Below are positions 31,726 through 40,012 of a stretch of DNA of 40,012 bases, piece after piece (within the stretch, counting starts at the first letter, position 1; each line of letters begins with the position of its first letter). The notes below the pieces were generated by a model. The model did no database searches. It saw only the letters and a list, made by a program, of their open reading frames with translations, and was not told the DNA's origin. Source of the DNA: Gammaproteobacteria bacterium (GTDB taxonomy: Bacteria; Pseudomonadota; Gammaproteobacteria; Steroidobacterales; PWYM01); assembly GCA_020832005.1 (NCBI GenBank), contig JAFIFN010000021.1, forward strand, positions 1-40,012. Reading direction: 5' to 3'. Made by a program: the position numbers and the translations under genes.

Positions 31726-32766
31726 ATGTCCACCCGACTCTGCGCCGCACTGCTAATCACCTCGCTGGCGTGGCTGCCTGCCGCCTGCGCTCGCGAGCAG
31801 GCGCCCGAGCCGATTCTCGACAAGCCCTGGCAGGAGGTGGTCTTGAGTGTGCGCGACCTCGACCAGGCGGCACGCTTCTTCATCGAGGTCGGCGACTTCG
31901 AGACCGTCTCGACGGGTGCGATGAGTGATACAGAACTTGCCTACTGGCAACTCGGTGACGGCGTCAGCGCCGAGCATCTGCTGTTGCGCGCCAGGGGCAC
32001 CGACCATGGCTACCTGCGATTCGTACGATACGCCGGCGTCGAGCAGCGAGCGGTGCGCGTGGGTGCGCGTGCCTGGGACACCGGCGGCTATTTCAGCATC
32101 ATGATGCGCGCGAAGGACCTGGATCGCGTCTATGCCGACGCACTTGCGCTGGGCTGGCACGCCGAGAGCGAGCCGGTGCGCTTCGACTTTCCGCCTTCGG
32201 TGCTCGCCAACGTGGTGCTGAAGGGGCCTGACGGCATCAACGTCGCGCTGTATGAACGCCTGTCCCCGCCGCTGGAGGCCTTCTGGGACTTCGAGCGCCT
32301 CAGCCAGCCGTTCAATGCGATGCAGATGGTCGCCGATATTGAGCCGGCCGATGCGTTTTTCACCGGGCTGCTTGGCATGGCGCACTTCTGGGCCGATGAT
32401 TTCCTCGACCCCGAACCTGGCCCCAACAACTTCGGCCTGCCGCAGAACCTGACCACCGAGATTCCGCGGCGCACGCGCATCCTCTCGCCCTCACCGGGCG
32501 AGACCGGACGCCTGGAGCTGATGCAGTTCGTGGGCCTGGACGGGCGCAATCTCGCCGAGCGCGCCGCACCGCCGAACCTCGGCATCCTGTCCGTGCGCTA
32601 CGAGGTGGCGGATGCCGATGCGGCCCATGCGCGCTTCACTGCGGCCGGCGGACAGGCCTGGCGGGCGCCGGCGACGGTGGAGGTCGCGCCCTATGGTCGC
32701 CTGCGGATGTTCGCGGTGCGCGCGCCTGATGGTGCCATCGTGGAGATCTATTCGCGCGTCGAGTGA
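31726..32766 (+). CDS. Exported two-domain VOC (glyoxalase-fold) protein
   Basis: A 346-residue protein with GGAG about 9 nt before ATG. The N-terminus is a signal peptide (LCAALLITSLAWLPAAC); Cys21 could be a lipidation site, although the lipobox (PAAC) is weak. Two VOC modules follow: one from VVLSVRDLDQAARFFIEVGDF to PDGINVALYERL (about 38-175), and one from FNAMQMVADIEPADAFFTGLLGM to the end (APDGAIVEIYSRVE). VOC proteins are mostly cytoplasmic metalloenzymes, so an exported one is unusual. The metal ligands and substrate cannot be fixed by eye. The stop overlaps the convergent AidB-like gene by 19 bp. Confidence 0.85.
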   Translation: MSTRLCAALLITSLAWLPAACAREQAPEPILDKPWQEVVLSVRDLDQAARFFIEVGDFETVSTGAMSDTELAYWQLGDGVSAEHLLLRARGTDHGYLRFVRYAGVEQRAVRVGARAWDTGGYFSIMMRAKDLDRVYADALALGWHAESEPVRFDFPPSVLANVVLKGPDGINVALYERLSPPLEAFWDFERLSQPFNAMQMVADIEPADAFFTGLLGMAHFWADDFLDPEPGPNNFGLPQNLTTEIPRRTRILSPSPGETGRLELMQFVGLDGRNLAERAAPPNLGILSVRYEVADADAAHARFTAAGGQAWRAPATVEVAPYGRLRMFAVRAPDGAIVEIYSRVE

Positions 32767-34421
32767 CGGCCAAGATGTGCGCGTGCGAGGATGTCTTCAT
32801 CCGCCATGCCGCCGCGTATACACCCCGGCAGACCGCCGTTCACTGAGTTCTCCAGGCGCGTGGCGAGGAACGCTGCCGCCACATGCGCAGGCGCGTGTCG
32901 CACCAGCAGGGCGGCCTGCACCAGCAGCGCGATGCGTCCGGTGATGTGTCGCCAGTCCGCCTCATCGGTGGCGCCTGGATCGGCCAACTCGCTGAGCAGC
33001 GCACTTGCCGCGGCATCGAAAGCCTCGCTCGCGCCTGCTACGGCGGCCATGACACCGGCCAGCGCCTCGATCGACTCCGGATGGCGGATTGCGACACGGC
33101 GCGCATCCAGGCACAGCACGTTACCCGAACCCTCCCAGATCGCGTTGACCGGCATCTCGCGATAGACCCGTGCCAGCGGGAAGTCCTCCGTGTACCCGTT
33201 GCCGCCCAGCGCCTCCATGGCCTCGGCGGCCAGTTGCGGACCACGCTTGCACACCCAGAACTTGGTCGCCGGCGTGAGCAGTCTGCGCAGCGCCGTGGCC
33301 TCCTCGTCATCCTGCGCATCGTAGAGCGCCGCCAGCTGCGCGCACAGCGTCACCGCCGCTTCGGCCTCCAGCGTCATATCCACCAGCACGCGGCGCATCA
33401 ATGGCTGCTCGACCAGCCGTTTGCCGAACGCCTCGCGGTACGTGGTGTGGTGCACGGCCTCGTGTACGCACTGCTGCATCAGCGCAGCACCCGAGAGTGC
33501 CGAATCCAGGCGCGTCAGATTGCCCATCTCGAGGATCAGCGGGATACCCCGTCCTTCCTCGCCGATGCGCCAGGCCAGGGCATCGGCGAACTCGACCTCG
33601 CTGGAGGCATTCGAGCGGTTGCCAAGCTTGTCCTTGAGGCGCTGGAAGCGCAGGCCGTTGAGCCGGCCGTCCGGCGTCCATCGCGGCATCAGGTAACAGG
33701 ACACACCGCCCTCACTGCGCGCCAGCACCAGGAACGCATCACACATGGGCGCCGAGGTAAACCACTTGTGGCCGGTGATACGCCACATGCCGGACGTCCC
33801 ATCCGCCACGGCGCGGGTCGTGATGCGGCGCAGATCCGAGCCGCCCTGTTTTTCGGTCATGGCCATGCCGAAGAGCACGCCGCGCTTGTCCGCCGCCGGC
33901 GCGAACGTCGAGTCGTAGTCGCGACTGAACAGGCGGGGCAGCCAGACGTCGGCCAGCGCCGGTTCGTGCCTGAGTGTGGCCACTGCGCTGTAGCTCATGC
34001 TGATCGGACACAGGTGGCCAGCCTCGATGCGCGCCATCATCATCATGCCCAGCGCGCGGGCGGCATGCGCACCCGGGGTGGCATCGGCCCACGGCGCGGC
34101 ATGCAGACCCTGGGCCACGCTGAGTTGCAGCAGTTCATGCCAGGCGGGGTGAAAATCCACGCGATCAACGCGAAACCCCTGGCGATCGAAAGCATGAAGC
34201 ACCGGCGGATTGCGATTGGCCAGCACACCGAGTTCCGCGATCGCCGGATCGCCGAGCACCTCGCCGAACGCGGCCAGACCGCGTACATGCTCTCCGGCAC
34301 CCGCCCACTGCGCAGCCGCAGAGAGCACCGGGTCATCGCGAAACAGATTGGCGGGGCCCCGCGGCGGCGGCTGGTTGGTGACCTCGTGGGTCGGCAGGCT
34401 GGCAACGCGTGCGTCAGACAT
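32748..34421 (-). CDS. AidB-like acyl-CoA dehydrogenase
   Basis: A protein of 557 residues from the ATG at 34421 (GGGGGAG upstream). The start THEVTNQPPPRGPANLF is typical of AidB/isovaleryl-CoA-dehydrogenase-like proteins, as are FHPAWHELL, MAMTEKQGGSDLR, GHKWFTSAPMCDAFLVLAR, RLKDKLGNRSNASSEVEF and EALGGNGYTEDFPLARVYRE. AidB of E. coli (541 aa) is induced by alkylating agents and binds FAD and DNA. Whether this homologue does the same or acts in acyl-CoA oxidation cannot be decided here. It is divergent from the gldA-like gene. Confidence 0.9.
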   Translation of the reverse strand: MSDARVASLPTHEVTNQPPPRGPANLFRDDPVLSAAAQWAGAGEHVRGLAAFGEVLGDPAIAELGVLANRNPPVLHAFDRQGFRVDRVDFHPAWHELLQLSVAQGLHAAPWADATPGAHAARALGMMMMARIEAGHLCPISMSYSAVATLRHEPALADVWLPRLFSRDYDSTFAPAADKRGVLFGMAMTEKQGGSDLRRITTRAVADGTSGMWRITGHKWFTSAPMCDAFLVLARSEGGVSCYLMPRWTPDGRLNGLRFQRLKDKLGNRSNASSEVEFADALAWRIGEEGRGIPLILEMGNLTRLDSALSGAALMQQCVHEAVHHTTYREAFGKRLVEQPLMRRVLVDMTLEAEAAVTLCAQLAALYDAQDDEEATALRRLLTPATKFWVCKRGPQLAAEAMEALGGNGYTEDFPLARVYREMPVNAIWEGSGNVLCLDARRVAIRHPESIEALAGVMAAVAGASEAFDAAASALLSELADPGATDEADWRHITGRIALLVQAALLVRHAPAHVAAAFLATRLENSVNGGLPGCIRGGMADEDILARAHLGRHSTRE

Positions 34422-34587
34422 CCGGGCACTCCCCCTTTCCCGGTCGGGCATCCATATTACCGACCTGCGTCCCGCGACGGGAAGACCTCGGGCAATCCCG
34501 CAGCCGGGCTGCGGCATTCCACGGTGCTGGCCGGCGTTTGCGCGAAGTACGCTAAGCGCTGACCGGAAATTAGAGGAGCTTCGCCCC

Positions 34588-35682
34588 ATGCTGACCACTG
34601 CGATTTTTCCGGCCCGTTACGTCCAGGGTGATGGCGCGCTGGACCACCTCGGCGAGGAATTGCAGCGACTCGGGCGCAAAGCCTTCGCGCTGCTCGATCC
34701 CTACGCGCAGGCGCACTTGCTGACGCGCATCGAGGCCGCCTGCGCAGAGATGACGCTGCAAAGCGAGGGCTTTGCCGGCGAGTGCTCCGATGAGGAGGTT
34801 GCACGCGTGGTCGCGCTGGCAGGAAAAGGCGGTGCAGAGGTCATCGTCGGCGTGGGCGGCGGCAAGACGCTTGACGCCGCCAAGGCCGTGGCCCATGAGA
34901 TGGGCCTGCCAGTGGTGATCGTGCCGACCATCGCCTCTACCGATGCGCCCTGCAGCGCGCTTTCGGTGATCTACACACCGGAGGGCGAGGTCAAGCGTTA
35001 CCTGCTGCTGCCCCGCAATCCCGATGTCGTGCTCGTGGACAGCGGCGTCATCGCCCAGGCGCCCACGCGGTTCCTGGTTGCAGGGATGGGTGACGCACTG
35101 GCCACCTGGTTCGAGGCCGAGGATTGCCGCATCAAGCGGGGCACGAACATGACCGGCAGGCTGGGACCGATGACGGCGTATGCGCTGGCGCAGCTGTGCT
35201 ACGACACGTTGCTCGAATACGGCGTACTGGCGCGCACGGCCTGCGATGCGCAGGTGGTCACCCCGGCACTGGAGCGCATCATTGAGGCCAATACGCTGCT
35301 CAGCGGCCTGGGCTTCGAAAGCGGCGGTCTGGCGGCAGCACACGCGATCCACAATGGCCTGACGCTGCTGCCGGAGACCCATGCCTTCTGGCATGGCGAG
35401 AAAGTGGCCATCGGCACCCTGGCGATGCTGATGCTGACCGATCGGCCGGCAGCGACCATCGACGAGGTATTCACATTCTGTCGCGCCGTAGGCCTGCCGA
35501 CGCGGCTGGCCGATATCGGCCTGGCCGAGGTCACCGACGAGGCGCTGCTGGCGGCGGCCACGCGTGCCTGCGCCGAAGGCGAGACCATCCACAACGAGCC
35601 CTTCGAGGTGACGCCGGCGAAAGTACTCGCCGCGCTCAAGGCGGCGGATGCGGAAGGCCGGCGACGCGCCAGGGAACACTGA
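34588..35682 (+). CDS. gldA: Glycerol dehydrogenase-like enzyme
   Basis: A 364-residue GldA-family iron/zinc alcohol dehydrogenase, the usual length for the family. GAGGAG lies 9 nt before the ATG. Motifs are GVGGGKTLDAAKAVA (NAD), PTIASTDAPCSALSVIYT, GMGDALATWFEA (metal Asp), AAAHAIHNGL (metal His) and FWHGEKVAIGTL (metal His). It should interconvert glycerol and dihydroxyacetone with NAD+, or act on a related diol. It is followed by a hairpin shared with the convergent TonB receptor gene. Confidence 0.9.
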   Translation: MLTTAIFPARYVQGDGALDHLGEELQRLGRKAFALLDPYAQAHLLTRIEAACAEMTLQSEGFAGECSDEEVARVVALAGKGGAEVIVGVGGGKTLDAAKAVAHEMGLPVVIVPTIASTDAPCSALSVIYTPEGEVKRYLLLPRNPDVVLVDSGVIAQAPTRFLVAGMGDALATWFEAEDCRIKRGTNMTGRLGPMTAYALAQLCYDTLLEYGVLARTACDAQVVTPALERIIEANTLLSGLGFESGGLAAAHAIHNGLTLLPETHAFWHGEKVAIGTLAMLMLTDRPAATIDEVFTFCRAVGLPTRLADIGLAEVTDEALLAAATRACAEGETIHNEPFEVTPAKVLAALKAADAEGRRRAREH

Positions 35683-35693
35683 CGAACTTGCAG

Positions 35694-35726
35694 AAAAACG
35701 GTGCGAAGCCTCCCTGCTTCGCACCG
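35694..35726 (-). terminator. Rho-independent terminator of the TonB receptor gene
   Basis: CGGTGCGAAGC (35699-35709) and GCTTCGCACCG (35716-35726) form a perfect 11-bp stem with a 6-nt loop. On the minus strand it is followed by TTTTT (35698-35694). It lies 38 bp past the receptor stop. It may also stall the gldA transcript from the other side, although no T run follows in that direction. Confidence 0.88.
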
Positions 35727-35764
35727 ACCAACCCCGTTGCCGCGGCAAGCCGCGCCGTGTGTTG

Positions 35765-38041
35765 TCAGAAGTTGTAGCTGAACGTGATGCCGACGCGACG
35801 CGAGCGTGGCAGCGGCACGAGAAAGCCGCGCTCCACAGCCGTTGTGCCGGGCACGTTGTCCTGTGCCGGGTTTTCGTTTGGCCCGATGTTCAGGTTGCCG
35901 AGGTCCGCGAAGCGCACCACGGTCGACGGAGTACGATCATCGAGCACGTTATCGACGAACAGCGTCAGATCCCAGGCCTCACCACGCAGGCCAGCCTTCA
36001 GGTTCAGCAGGTGCCGGTCACCCACATAGGCGAGATTGTGTACCTGTGACCACTTCTTGGTCTGATACGAGTAGTCTGCGCGCAGGTACAGATCAAATGC
36101 CGAGGTCAGTGGCTGGATGTACGTGGTGTTGGCATTGATCTGGTGCTTCGGCGAGATCGGCGTCTGGTTGCCGCTGACATCACCGCCGGGTGCACCGGTG
36201 ACGCTGGAGACGCAGTCGAAACCAGTCAGCTCGGCACCCTGGACCGGATCGCAGAATTCGCGGAACGTGGCATCGGCAAGTGCATAGCCGGCACCCGCAC
36301 TCCACTGGTCGGTGATAATGACGCGGCCCTCGAGCTCCAGGCCCTTGACACGCGTCTCACCGGCATTGGTGATCAGCGAGATCGGGATATCGTTGAAGAT
36401 GCCGGATTGCGTGAGCTGTTGCTGCGTCCAGTCAATCCAGTAGACCGTGGCATTCAGGCGTACTCGATTGTCCAACAGGTCAGACTTTACGCCCAGCTCG
36501 TAATTCCAGGACTTCTCTTCTTCCGCGGTGCGGAATTCCAGGGGAATACGCGGGTCGGTATTGACCGCACCAGGCTTGTTGCCGCGCGCGATGCTGGTAT
36601 AGAGCAGCACCTCTTCATTGAGCTGATAATTCAGCGTGAAACGAGGCAGGGTGGAGGTGAAATCGGCCTCATTGCGCCCGCCGGCCGCTGGCAGGCTGAT
36701 GATCTCGTCCTTCTGGTAGCGAAGTTCAAGACCGGCAGTCAGTTGATCGGTGAGGTCGTAATCCAGCGACCCGAACACGGCGGAGTTCTTGATGCGCTCG
36801 CGACCGAAATCGGTGATCAGTATCTGGGTCTCCGGCCTGCGACGTAGCCGGTCAAGCTTGCGGTCGTAGCGATAGACGCCGATCGAATACCGCAGCGCCT
36901 CGTCCCCGGGCGAGGACAACCTCAGCTCCGTCGACCACTCGTCGCGCTCGCTGTCCTCGACGCGCACGAACTGGCCGCCACCAAACTGTATCGGGTCGCC
37001 AAGATAGCTGTTGTCATTGCCGAAACTTGTGTCTGAGGAGACGATCCCGGTGTTGGAGCTCAGTACAAAGCCCGAACCGGCAATATCCCACTCCAGCGCT
37101 GCCGTGGCACGCAGCACCTCGCGGTCAAGGCCTGCCTCGCTGCCGAGGCGGTCGGTTGCCAGACGCACGGAGTCGAACTTCTGCACCTCGCCGCAATAGT
37201 ACTGGCGGGCCTGGTCGAGAAAACAGTTGTTGGCGAAACGGTCCTGCAGGCGCTGGGCCGGGATGTCGTCATCATCCTTGTTGTAACCCAGCGTGAAACG
37301 TAAGGACAGATCGTCTGTGGCCAGCCACTCGAGCCCTGTGTTGATGCCCCAGGATCGCTCGCTGCCGATGATGCGCTGATCACCCAGTTCGTTGCGATAC
37401 TCGCCGCCGTAGTCGTAGTAGCGGCCATGCACGAAATAGAACAGGCGATCGGCAATCAGCGGACCACGCGAACTCAGGTTGATTTCGTAATCGTCATCCT
37501 GCGCGATGCGGCCGGTCACACGGTTTTCGAACTCGTTCGTGCCCCGCTTGGTGATGACGTTGATCGCCCCGGAGAAGGTTGCACGACCGAACTGTGCGGC
37601 CTGCGGCCCCTTGATGACCTCGATGCGCTCGATGATGTCGAACGGGAATGACAGGAACGACTCCGAGTAGACGATGCCGTCGACGAAAATCGCAGCATTG
37701 CCTTCGCCGAGAATATTCGACTGCCCGCGTATCACCGGTCGACTGACATCGCCTTCGGCACCGCGGCGACCACCGAAGGTCTCGAAACTGTAGCCCGGGG
37801 TGAAATCGCTGAGTTCACTGACGTTGAGCACGCCAAGATCGCGGATCTGCTCGGCGGTGAAGGCCGTGATGCTGACCGGCACTTCCTGGATGCTTTCCTC
37901 GCGCTTGCGCGCCGTGACGACGATCTCTTCAAGCCCCGATGCGGACTGTTGCGCATGTACAGCGGAGGCGACAAGCCCAGTGCTGGCCAGTGCCGCGGAC
38001 ACCGCCATGCCGATTCCACTGCGAACCGTGTATTTGTTCAT
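35765..38041 (-). CDS. TonB-dependent outer-membrane receptor
   Basis: A 758-residue receptor from the ATG at 38041 (AGGAGAGGGAGC just upstream). The signal peptide ends in AVHAQ and the TonB box region is LEEIVVTARKREESIQEVPV, followed by the plug (RGQSNILGEGNAAIFVDG, RIEVIKGPQAAQFGRATFSG) and a barrel ending in SYNF with a terminal Phe. It belongs to the large family common in Sphingomonads and many marine Gammaproteobacteria that imports siderophores, sugars or other bulky compounds. Nothing nearby identifies the ligand. Transcription probably starts from the promoter at 38112-38139 and ends at the hairpin at 35694-35726. Confidence 0.93.
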   Translation of the reverse strand: MNKYTVRSGIGMAVSAALASTGLVASAVHAQQSASGLEEIVVTARKREESIQEVPVSITAFTAEQIRDLGVLNVSELSDFTPGYSFETFGGRRGAEGDVSRPVIRGQSNILGEGNAAIFVDGIVYSESFLSFPFDIIERIEVIKGPQAAQFGRATFSGAINVITKRGTNEFENRVTGRIAQDDDYEINLSSRGPLIADRLFYFVHGRYYDYGGEYRNELGDQRIIGSERSWGINTGLEWLATDDLSLRFTLGYNKDDDDIPAQRLQDRFANNCFLDQARQYYCGEVQKFDSVRLATDRLGSEAGLDREVLRATAALEWDIAGSGFVLSSNTGIVSSDTSFGNDNSYLGDPIQFGGGQFVRVEDSERDEWSTELRLSSPGDEALRYSIGVYRYDRKLDRLRRRPETQILITDFGRERIKNSAVFGSLDYDLTDQLTAGLELRYQKDEIISLPAAGGRNEADFTSTLPRFTLNYQLNEEVLLYTSIARGNKPGAVNTDPRIPLEFRTAEEEKSWNYELGVKSDLLDNRVRLNATVYWIDWTQQQLTQSGIFNDIPISLITNAGETRVKGLELEGRVIITDQWSAGAGYALADATFREFCDPVQGAELTGFDCVSSVTGAPGGDVSGNQTPISPKHQINANTTYIQPLTSAFDLYLRADYSYQTKKWSQVHNLAYVGDRHLLNLKAGLRGEAWDLTLFVDNVLDDRTPSTVVRFADLGNLNIGPNENPAQDNVPGTTAVERGFLVPLPRSRRVGITFSYNF

Positions 38042-38111
38042 GCTCCCTCTCCTCGTGTGGCCGACCGCGGTACGAATCTCGCCCACGCCCGATCCTGAAC
38101 GCCCCCAATCG

Positions 38112-38139
38112 ATTCTAAAACTCACTGTTTTTTAATCAA
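38112..38139 (-). promoter_or_regulatory. Sigma70-type promoter of the TonB receptor gene
   Basis: On the minus strand TTGATT (38139-38134) and TAGAAT (38117-38112) are separated by 16 bp, within an AT-rich stretch that stands out from the surrounding high-GC sequence. The implied leader is about 65 nt. Confidence 0.6.
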
Positions 38140-38193
38140 ATTAATACAGATATCAGATGCATTAACCGCGCTAATCAGCTGTCCGGTCAGCGC

Positions 38194-38868
38194 TCAGAAT
38201 GGTTGCCACAGACCCAGCGCCGCAGCGATCACCGTAAGCGCCCAGATACCGAGCACCACCGGGCGTGCCCGCGCCAGCGTTTGTTGCATGACCACAACAT
38301 CCGGAGGGCCGCCCGAGCCCTCCACGAGCCTGCGCAGGGCTGGACGGAAGGGTAGGAAGATCCTGCGCAGGGCCAGACTCAGGAAGATCGCCGCCGCGAA
38401 CACCAGCAGTTTTGCCGCCAGCGAGCGATTGTCCGTGACGCCCAGGCCCAGCAACGCTGCCAGCGCAGCGCCCAGCACGATCACACCGATGATCGAGCGC
38501 CAGTACAGATCGAAGCTGCGCCAGGCGGCAGTGCGCGATTGCTGTTGCCGGTTGAGATACAGGTACAGGTTGGTGGCCACCCAGATGCCCGCGGACAGCC
38601 AGATCGCCACCAGCACTGCCGGACCGAACTCAAAGTCGCCGGACATCGCGCCGAGACTGGCGCCGACTGCGCCGATCAACGGCACGCTCATGCGCGGGAA
38701 CAGATCGACGAAGGCCATGATCTGCGAGATCACCTGCCGGGTCTCCAGCGACAGCGACGGGTCGGCGGCAAAGCGTGCCGAGTAAAGCACTGCCAGATCG
38801 GCGCCAAGCCAGTACACGAACAGCAGCACGTGAGCCAGTAGAAGAACGTCATACAGGGCAATCGCCAT
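38194..38868 (-). CDS. Membrane protein of unknown function
   Basis: A 224-residue protein with GGAGA before the ATG at 38868; a longer reading from 39000 is not protein-like and covers the regulatory region. It has about five to six hydrophobic helices. The N-terminal part LLAHVLLFVYWLGADLAVLY then LFPRMSVPLIGAVGASLG has a histidine in the first helix and resembles small CopD/DUF2269-like membrane proteins, but I cannot assign a family with confidence. It is divergent from the LysR regulator, which may control it. Confidence 0.75.
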   Translation of the reverse strand: MAIALYDVLLLAHVLLFVYWLGADLAVLYSARFAADPSLSLETRQVISQIMAFVDLFPRMSVPLIGAVGASLGAMSGDFEFGPAVLVAIWLSAGIWVATNLYLYLNRQQQSRTAAWRSFDLYWRSIIGVIVLGAALAALLGLGVTDNRSLAAKLLVFAAAIFLSLALRRIFLPFRPALRRLVEGSGGPPDVVVMQQTLARARPVVLGIWALTVIAAALGLWQPF

Positions 38869-38946
38869 CGGGGGATCTCCGTACGCGAAAACAGGTCGCA
38901 TTTCTCGCGCACGCACAGTAGCGCCGGTCTCTGCAGGTGAACAATT

Positions 38947-38966
38947 AATTCTTTGCCCGCAAAGAT
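38947..38966. promoter_or_regulatory. Candidate LysR-type operator
   Basis: CTTTGC-CC-GCAAAG (38951-38964) is a perfect 6-bp dyad, and it contains a T-N11-A (38950 to 38962) as in LysR boxes. It lies between the divergent lysR-type gene and the membrane protein gene, where autoregulation is expected. Confidence 0.45.
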
Positions 38967-39056
38967 TATTGTGATTGATCACTGCTGCGGGGATACTCAC
39001 AGGCCACGACGCCCGGGCAGCGGGTCCAGGGCGGCGGCGACGGATTCGAATCCACC

Positions 39057-39965
39057 ATGGAACTGCGGCAGCTCAAGTATTTTCTGGCGCTGGCTGATGA
39101 GAAGAACTTCTACAAGGCCGCCGAAACCGTCGGGCTGACGCAGTCAGCACTCACCCAATCGATTGCCAAGCTCGAACGTGATCTCGGCGTCACGCTTTTC
39201 ATGCGTGGCAAGTCCGGGACGCTGCTGACCGACCACGGCCAGAGACTCTACGAACACGCACAGGTCATCCTGGCGCAGGTCCAGGCTGCGCAGACCGAAC
39301 TACTGGTGCGCTCAGGCCGCCAGCGAGCCGAGTTCTCGCTCGGGGTCGTTCCAAGCCTTTCCGATGATGTGCTGCTCTCGCTGCTGGGGCAGATTCGCGC
39401 AAGCTACCAGAGCCACAGCATCAAGATCATCAAGGACTGGTCGGCCAACCTCATCCCGCTGCTGGAGCGCGGCGCGATCGATTTCGCGTTCACCTCGGAC
39501 CACTTCATGGCGGCACCGGTGCCGGAGGTCAGACGCGAACCGCTGTTCAATGACGAGGTGCAGGTGGTCGTGGGCCAGGGCCATCCACTGTTTGAAAGAA
39601 GCCAGCCGAGCCTCGAGGCCTTGACGCACCACGAATGGGCGGCCGTGTCGGTCGAACCCGAGTGGCCGGAGTTTCTCGCGCGCGTATTCGCTGCAGCGGA
39701 TCTCGCGCCACCCGAGCGGGTGATCCAGACCAACTCGGTGACGCTGGCGATCGAACTCATCGGCGGCGGTCACGCCGTCGGCCTGGCCTCGCCGAAACTG
39801 CTGCGGGCGGCGAGCCGCTACGAATATCGCTGCTTCGATATCCCCGAGTTGCGTCAGCAGCGGGTGTTCAGCCTGTGCTATCGCTCGCGCATGGTCATCC
39901 GCCCCTCGCACCGCAGATTCATCGACCAGTTCAGCGAGATCGTCAAACGTAAATTCGGCAGTTGA
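39057..39965 (+). CDS. LysR-family transcriptional regulator
   Basis: A 302-residue LysR-type regulator. The helix-turn-helix spans residues 1-60 (MELRQLKYFLALADEKNFYK, AAETVGLTQSALTQSIAKLE). The C-terminal effector domain begins at about residue 90 (FSLGVVPSLSDDVLLSLLG). The likely target is the divergent membrane protein gene and its own promoter. The inducer is unknown. Confidence 0.93.
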   Translation: MELRQLKYFLALADEKNFYKAAETVGLTQSALTQSIAKLERDLGVTLFMRGKSGTLLTDHGQRLYEHAQVILAQVQAAQTELLVRSGRQRAEFSLGVVPSLSDDVLLSLLGQIRASYQSHSIKIIKDWSANLIPLLERGAIDFAFTSDHFMAAPVPEVRREPLFNDEVQVVVGQGHPLFERSQPSLEALTHHEWAAVSVEPEWPEFLARVFAAADLAPPERVIQTNSVTLAIELIGGGHAVGLASPKLLRAASRYEYRCFDIPELRQQRVFSLCYRSRMVIRPSHRRFIDQFSEIVKRKFGS

Positions 39966-40012
39966 GGGTCGCGCCTTGTTGACCGGCGATCACTGCAGGG
40001 GCGAGCGACCTA

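Noticed and set aside
32883-34562. A 559-codon plus-strand frame opposite the AidB-like gene
   Set aside because: A shadow of a clear acyl-CoA dehydrogenase; no domain features.
39967-40010. GGTCGC (39967-39972) and GCGACC (40005-40010) as a terminator of the LysR gene
   Set aside because: The loop is 32 nt long, no T run is visible and the window ends two bases later; too weak to call.
1-40012. CRISPR arrays, rRNA genes or an intact insertion sequence
   Set aside because: No regularly spaced repeats with unique spacers, no rRNA-like blocks, and only a fragment of one transposase were seen.

Overview
The window is high-GC DNA with tightly packed operons, many 4-bp ATGA/GTGA overlaps, and proteobacterial-type outer-membrane proteins: two TonB-dependent receptors, a plant-type FNR, azurin-like and DUF4399 lipoproteins and an AidB-like flavoprotein. 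This points to a Gammaproteobacterium or close relative. The genus cannot be told from the sequence, and the assignment is inference.

Layout. (1) 1-4365, minus strand: a large secreted beta-structure protein followed by the start of a lipoprotein that runs off the left edge. Both carry long G/C homopolymers (14 C and 25 G on the plus strand). The C tract puts the signal peptide of the large protein out of frame with its likely start codon. (2) 4540-12035: a vitamin B12 island. Two cobalamin riboswitches face inward. One controls btuFCD on the plus strand, the other controls btuB-cobT-cobS-cobC on the minus strand. The two operons converge and their 3' ends overlap by 44 bp. Together they import corrinoids across both membranes and finish the lower nucleotide loop; cobU/cobP is not in the window. 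(3) 12224-14725: an azurin-like lipoprotein, a terminator, a DUF4399 lipoprotein with TspO, and an NmrA-type oxidoreductase.

(4) 15100-26238 is the most striking part: one nine-gene operon, rnfB - giant 2-oxoacid:ferredoxin oxidoreductase (1643 aa) - rnfC-rnfD-rnfG-rnfE-rnfA - small cysteine-rich membrane protein - plant-type ferredoxin-NADP reductase. The oxidoreductase has two internal insertions and its own C-terminal ferredoxin-like domain. RnfC has lost the usual glycine-rich NADH/FMN loop. The small protein resembles NqrM in design. I read this as a dedicated redox module linking 2-oxoacid chemistry, a ferredoxin pool, NADP(H) and a membrane ion gradient. Its direction is not determined by the sequence.

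(5) 26239-28583 is a scarred accessory strip ending at a tRNA-Arg(CCG). It holds an IS91-type transposase fragment, an intact fic gene flanked by near-identical short direct repeats and started from within an inverted repeat, and three overlapping gene fragments (an unknown, a VOC protein, a penicillin-acylase-type lipoprotein). Three 11-bp-spaced GGTCAC repeats lie beside the tRNA 3' end. (6) 28702-39965 looks like ordinary chromosomal catabolic and envelope functions: AGMO/sterol-desaturase-type hydroxylase, iron-type alcohol dehydrogenase, hotdog thioesterase, exported VOC protein, AidB-like dehydrogenase, glycerol-dehydrogenase-like enzyme, a TonB receptor with a recognisable promoter, a small membrane protein and a divergent LysR regulator.
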